A DNA stretch of 64,000 nucleotides, taken from positions 40,253 through 104,252 of the forward strand of contig JAKLPV010000027.1 of assembly GCA_022013685.1 (NCBI GenBank), read 5' to 3'. The DNA is from Anaerolineae bacterium (lineage in GTDB: Bacteria; Chloroflexota; Anaerolineae; Anaerolineales; Villigracilaceae). This document shows, one piece after another, positions 60,533 to 64,000 of the stretch (position 1 is the stretch's first letter; each line of letters begins with the position of its first letter). The notes under the pieces were generated by a model, which saw only the letters and a program-made list of their open reading frames with translations, did not search any database and was not told where the DNA came from. A program made the position numbers and the translations under genes.

Positions 60533-63500
60533 TTACAGCTTCGCAAACCTGCTGACTACCACCGCCGCCCCTGGCAGGGTCGCCTTGTCTTTGAGCGTCA
60601 TCTCGGCGGGAGCCAGGCCGGCATCCTTTGGTTTACCCTGGTAGATGAAGATCGGCGTGCCTTCGACGGCGTTGGCCAGTGTCACGTAGGCCTGGCCGGT
60701 CAGATAGCCTTCGCTATCGAGCGAGCAGCTCGTCACCCAGCCGATGACCTTGCCGCGTTTGTCCACGACCGGGTCGCCGTTGTGGGCCATGCGCACGCCC
60801 TGCTCCGTAAAGCGGAAGCGGGCAACCACGCCCTGGCGGGCCTTCTCGCGCGCCAAAAAGGCTTCGCGCCCGATGAACCAGGGTTTGTAGGGTTTGACGT
60901 ACGAACCAAACCCGCCTTCGGCCACGCCCAGGTCGCGCTCGCCGAATTTTCCGGAGCCGAGTCCCATTTCGTGGCCGTAGAGCGGCAGGCCTGCCTCGGT
61001 GCGCAGCGAATCGCGCGCGCCCAGGCCGATCGGCTTGACGCCAAAAGGCTCACCCGCCTTCAGCACCGCATTCCAGAAATCGACGGCGCGCTCAGGGTGG
61101 ACGAACAATTCGAAGGCCATTTTCTCGCCGGTATAGCCGGTGCGCGAGACGATCAGATCGAAAGGCTCCCCTGATCTGCCATCCTGAGCCTGTCGAAGGG
61201 CTGTCGCAGGGCCAACAATGGCATCGCACAACTCAGTGCGCTTGAGCGCCATGATGCGGCGCTTCGTATCGGCATCCACACCCATTGCGAACAGGATATC
61301 GCGGCTCTTCGGGCCTTGCAGGGCAATATCCACGCGCATCTCATCGCCCGCCGAAGCATCGCGCAGGTTACGGATGACGGCCTCGTAACCATACGTGCGC
61401 GCCCAGGGACGGGCATTGTCGATCTTCACCGCGCCATCGCGCACGCTTTCGAGCCATGCCCGGTCTTTGTCGTCGTTGGAGGCATTCACCACCACCAGGA
61501 ACTTCTCCGCGCCGCGGCGGTAAACCAGCGTATCGTCGATCACATCCGCATCGGGGGTCAGGAAGTGCGTGTACAGGCTCTCGCCCGCACCCAATCCGCC
61601 GACATCGTTGCCGCAGACCGTATCCAGAAAGGAGGCCGCGTCGCGCCCGAGCACCTCGTAAACGCCCATGTGCGAGACATCGAACAGCCCCGCCGCCTGG
61701 CGCGTCGCCAGGTGCTCTTCCTTGACGCCGCTGTACTGCACCGGCATCTCCCAACCCGCAAACGGGACCATACGCCCGCCCAGGGATTTGTGGACATCGT
61801 ACAAGCGGGTGCGTTTCAGCGTTTCCTCGGGTTCTGTCCACGCGAAAGCCGGTTTCTGATCCTTGCCACCCGTATCCGTGATACCGATAAACCAGGGTTT
61901 GGCAACATCCGATTCAGCCATCCGTTTTTCCGCTTCCGAATCCGTTCGCGCATCCGCTACCACCACCGGCCCCGGCAAACGCGCCGGATCGAAATCGGGC
62001 TGGCCGTCAGTATGGAGGGAGACATAGCCGTCCGACAGGTCGCGCAGCCAGGCGCTGACAACGCCCGAATCGGCGGCCTTGACGACCAACTGGTAGGAAC
62101 CGCCTTCGAGGCAGGTCAATGTCCCGCTGACAACACCCTTGGGGGTGGCGAAGGTCGTCGAAACGGTCCGGCCAGGCTTGAGCGCGGAAAGGTCCGCGCC
62201 GGTAGCGTAGTCCAAAAACTGGCGGACGCGGCGGCCCCGAAGGTCGAAAACACCGCTTGCGGAGACATCATCCACAAAAAAGTAGTGCGGATATTCGGAC
62301 TTCGAGTATTCGAAATCGACGCCCGCTTGCTCAGCCAACGTTTTAACCTTCAAACGTGCAACGTTCAACACGTTGAAGTCGAGTTTGGCGCGCCGCACCT
62401 TGCCCTTGCGGACGGTATCGACCGCGTGCGGGGCGCAGGCCAGCAGCACATCGGCCATGATGTCGGTCAGTTGGCGGGTTTTGGCCTCGTCGAAGCCGCG
62501 CTGGGTGATCCAGGGTGTGCCCAGGCGGATGCCGCTCGGGTCGAGAGCGGATTTATCGCCAGGGATGGTGTTGCGGTTGACGACAATGCCGACGATATCC
62601 AGAATGCGCGCGGCCATGTCGCCGGAGAGGGCGACGCCATCGGGGCTTTTGACGCCGGTCACATCGACGTTGACCAGGTGGGTATCGGTGCCGCCGAACG
62701 GCACGCGCAGGCCGCGCTGCTGGAACTGGTCGGCCATGGCGATCGCGTTTTTGATGGTCTGAACCTGGAGCTGCTTGAACTGCTCGGTTTGGGCAAGTTT
62801 GAAGGTCAGCGCCAGCGCCGCAAAAATGTGGACGTGCGGTCCGCCCTGTTCGCCGGGGAAGACGGCCCGGTCGATCTTCTTCGAGATGGCCGCGTCGGTG
62901 GTCAGCAATACTGCCCCGCGCGGGCCGTCGAGGCTCTTGTGGGTGGTAGACATGGTGACGTGGGCGTAGCCGATCGGCGAGGGCACAACGCCCGCCGCGA
63001 CCAGGCCGCCCAGGTGCGAAATATCGGCCAGGAAGATGGCCCCGACTTCATCGGCGATTTCGCGGAATTTCTTCCAATCGGGAACCCAGGGATAGGAGGA
63101 TGCGCCCGCGATGATCAGTTTGGGCTTGTGTTCGAGCGCCAGGGCGCGGACGGTTTCATAGTTGATCTTCTGGGTTTCGGGGTCGACCGCATAGTGGACG
63201 GCATTGAACCATTTGCCGCTGCGATTGACCGACGATCCGTGCGAGAGATGCCCGCCGTGCAGCAGGTTCATGCCCAAAATGGTCTCGCCCAGGTTGACGA
63301 GCGCCAGGTAGACAGCGTTGTTGGCCGGCCCGCCCGAAAGCGCCTGGATATTGACAAAAATCTGTTCGGGTTTGATGCCATTGGCTGCAAACAGCTCGCG
63401 GGCGCGGGTGATGGCCAGGCTTTCGACTACGTCGGCGTATTCGACGCCCTTGTAGTAGCGCGGGTCGCCGTTACGGCGATATTCGGCCAGGCGCATGTCG

Positions 63501-63730
63501 TAATCGAGCAAATCGGATTCGGGCATTTTTCGCCAGGCGTCTTCGGGGTACCCTTCGGCATAGATGTTCTGGAAGGCTGACCCCATCGCCTCGCGCACGG
63601 CCAGCGGGGCCTGGCTTTCAGATGCGATCAAAATTATTTTGCGGGCCTGGCGCTCGGCTTCGAGCTGGGTCAGTTTGTAAACCTCGGGGTCGAGATCGGC
63701 CAGCGAGCCGCGGAAAAGAAAATCGGACAT
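60533..63730 (-). CDS. glyA-gcvT: Serine hydroxymethyltransferase fused to glycine-cleavage T-protein
   Basis: A 1065-residue two-enzyme fusion. Residues ~1-440 are SHMT: LIASESQAPLAVREAMGS, the PLP-Lys loop TTHKSLDGPRGAVLLT near 235, and GTPWITQRGFDE near 405. A ~25-residue insert lies between EGYP and RYYKGVEYADVVE. Residues ~440-630 are a linker with a small beta domain. Residues ~640-1065 are GcvT aminomethyltransferase: RTRLYDVHKSLGGRMVPFAGW, DVSHMGVYEV, VNASNDDKDRAWL and RTGYTGEKMAFELFV. Together they interconvert serine, glycine and methylene-THF. Near residue 850 a repeat-derived segment (A-L-R-Q-A-Q-D-G-R-S-G-E-P) interrupts GcvT. The start at 63730 has AGGAGA upstream. Confidence 0.9.
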   Translation of the reverse strand: MSDFLFRGSLADLDPEVYKLTQLEAERQARKIILIASESQAPLAVREAMGSAFQNIYAEGYPEDAWRKMPESDLLDYDMRLAEYRRNGDPRYYKGVEYADVVESLAITRARELFAANGIKPEQIFVNIQALSGGPANNAVYLALVNLGETILGMNLLHGGHLSHGSSVNRSGKWFNAVHYAVDPETQKINYETVRALALEHKPKLIIAGASSYPWVPDWKKFREIADEVGAIFLADISHLGGLVAAGVVPSPIGYAHVTMSTTHKSLDGPRGAVLLTTDAAISKKIDRAVFPGEQGGPHVHIFAALALTFKLAQTEQFKQLQVQTIKNAIAMADQFQQRGLRVPFGGTDTHLVNVDVTGVKSPDGVALSGDMAARILDIVGIVVNRNTIPGDKSALDPSGIRLGTPWITQRGFDEAKTRQLTDIMADVLLACAPHAVDTVRKGKVRRAKLDFNVLNVARLKVKTLAEQAGVDFEYSKSEYPHYFFVDDVSASGVFDLRGRRVRQFLDYATGADLSALKPGRTVSTTFATPKGVVSGTLTCLEGGSYQLVVKAADSGVVSAWLRDLSDGYVSLHTDGQPDFDPARLPGPVVVADARTDSEAEKRMAESDVAKPWFIGITDTGGKDQKPAFAWTEPEETLKRTRLYDVHKSLGGRMVPFAGWEMPVQYSGVKEEHLATRQAAGLFDVSHMGVYEVLGRDAASFLDTVCGNDVGGLGAGESLYTHFLTPDADVIDDTLVYRRGAEKFLVVVNASNDDKDRAWLESVRDGAVKIDNARPWARTYGYEAVIRNLRDASAGDEMRVDIALQGPKSRDILFAMGVDADTKRRIMALKRTELCDAIVGPATALRQAQDGRSGEPFDLIVSRTGYTGEKMAFELFVHPERAVDFWNAVLKAGEPFGVKPIGLGARDSLRTEAGLPLYGHEMGLGSGKFGERDLGVAEGGFGSYVKPYKPWFIGREAFLAREKARQGVVARFRFTEQGVRMAHNGDPVVDKRGKVIGWVTSCSLDSEGYLTGQAYVTLANAVEGTPIFIYQGKPKDAGLAPAEMTLKDKATLPGAAVVVSRFAKL
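61181..61200. repeat. In-frame CCTGAGCC-TGTCGAAGG repeat inside GcvT
   Basis: The same core as at 32214-32248. On the coding strand it reads CCCTTCGACAGGCTCAGGAT and contributes the peptide around R-Q-A-Q-D-G. The frame is kept, so the protein is probably still made. Confidence 0.75.
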
Positions 63731-63826
63731 GGATGTCTCCTGTGGGAAAACAAATTGAGCATCGATAGACTCAAACATCGAGTATCGATCCTTCGATACC
63801 AGATATTCGACGAATGACTACCCTGA

Positions 63827-63855
63827 ATTGTAGGACGGGATGGGGGTTGGGTCAA
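63827..63855 (-). promoter_or_regulatory. Promoter of glyA-gcvT
   Basis: TTGACC, 17 bases, TACAAT on the minus strand, giving a ~90-base 5' leader. The leader contains two hairpins (GTATCG/CGATAC and TTGAG/CTCAA) but no recognisable glycine or THF riboswitch. Confidence 0.75.
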
Positions 63856-63901
63856 GTGAAAAAAGGCAATAGCGCATAACTTGCTAAGATTTTGAAAAAA
63901 G

Positions 63902-63953
63902 GGGTTCACATGGCAAACTTACTCTGGTGAAAAGGAGTGAGCCATGCGAACCC
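63902..63953 (+). promoter_or_regulatory. Hairpin covering the SD and start codon of the last gene
   Basis: GGGTTC-A-CATGGC (63902-63914) pairs with GCCATG-C-GAACCC (63941-63953), one mismatch in 13. An inner TACTC/GAGTG pair extends it. The AAGGAG and the ATG are inside the structure, so translation initiation should be restricted. Confidence 0.6.
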
Positions 63954-64000
63954 AAAGACAATTTTACCCGGAAGCGACATTGGTGTGTGCCTGTGAATTA
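63944..64000 (+). CDS. 5' end of an unidentified gene, truncated by the window
   Basis: Nineteen codons are visible after AAGGAGTGAGCC-ATG: M-R-T-Q-R-Q-F-Y-P-E and so on, with two Cys near the edge (V-C-A-C). Too short to identify. The sequestered SD is a pattern also seen before some transposase genes. Confidence 0.45.
   Translation, partial: MRTQRQFYPEATLVCACEL

Noticed and set aside
61316..63580. A 754-codon open frame on the + strand
   Set aside because: It lies fully inside the SHMT-GcvT gene on the opposite strand; its product has no recognisable motif and reflects high GC at codon position 3.
63740..63826. Glycine riboswitch before glyA-gcvT
   Set aside because: Only two simple hairpins are visible; the tandem aptamer cores of glycine riboswitches are absent.

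Overview
The window looks like a chromosomal stretch from a Chloroflexota bacterium, most likely Anaerolineae-like. This is an inference from gene content and style, not a database result: Thr/Pro-rich 'TFTPT' linkers in exported proteins, FHA/kinase signalling genes, a SHMT-GcvT fusion, a MoxR/DUF58/DUF4129/DUF4350 locus, a fused NirK, DUF3048 and DUF4097 proteins, high GC with AT-rich promoters, and many clear -35/-10 promoters. There is no phage, plasmid or CRISPR signature.

Layout. 1-5.4 kb: tail of an SDR gene, then an overlapping run of a small membrane protein, a UPF1/DNA2-like helicase, a winged-helix partner and an esterase lipoprotein. 5.5-8.5 kb: Crp/Fnr regulator, copper nitrite reductase with two extra cupredoxin domains, and a DUF1858 protein. 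8.7-13.3 kb: FHA protein, FecR-like TFTPT-repeat protein, Ser/Thr kinase. 13.3-18.7 kb: frameshifted prmA, pfkA, then rnhB, a GT2 glycosyltransferase, a NERD-like protein and small genes on the minus strand. 18.8-22.7 kb: MFS exporter, hutU, and a peroxiredoxin whose peroxidatic Cys codon is an in-frame TGA followed by a SECIS-like hairpin (probable selenoprotein). 23-26.7 kb: cupin regulator, triheme cytochrome, degenerate tyrosine recombinase, tilS. 26.7-34.7 kb: MoxR locus with SpoIIM and RDD neighbours. 34.8-36.4 kb: second esterase, tRNA-Pro, LTD protein. 36.5-45.4 kb: dnaX, ybaB, recR and marR, with a giant sensor kinase and three receiver-only proteins lodged between dnaX and ybaB.

45.4-50.8 kb holds membrane proteins of unknown function and a compact intergenic unit at 47.1-47.5 kb: a strong promoter, a 20-codon leader-like ORF with an SD/anti-SD switch, a GC-rich hairpin, and a convergent 52-aa remnant joining the N- and C-terminal ends of a phosphofructokinase. 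50.9-53.8 kb is a cluster of four proteins sharing one ~30-residue helical module, with a DUF2089 regulator. 53.9-57.7 kb: CorA, a 40-aa membrane peptide, GNAT, tandem Usp, and paired short chromate transporters. 57.7-58.3 kb is a hairpin-rich non-coding region with two diverged copies of a ~72-nt element whose stem shows a compensatory change. 58.3-60.2 kb is an AT-rich WD40 lipoprotein pair. 60.5-63.7 kb is the SHMT-GcvT fusion carrying an in-frame repeat insertion. The window ends in the first codons of a gene whose SD and start codon lie in a hairpin.

The most notable items are the probable selenocysteine peroxiredoxin lacking the usual resolving Cys, the 47.1-47.5 kb switch/remnant pair, the repeated structured element near 58 kb, the shared-module cluster at 51-53.5 kb, and the sensor system inserted in the dnaX-recR neighbourhood.
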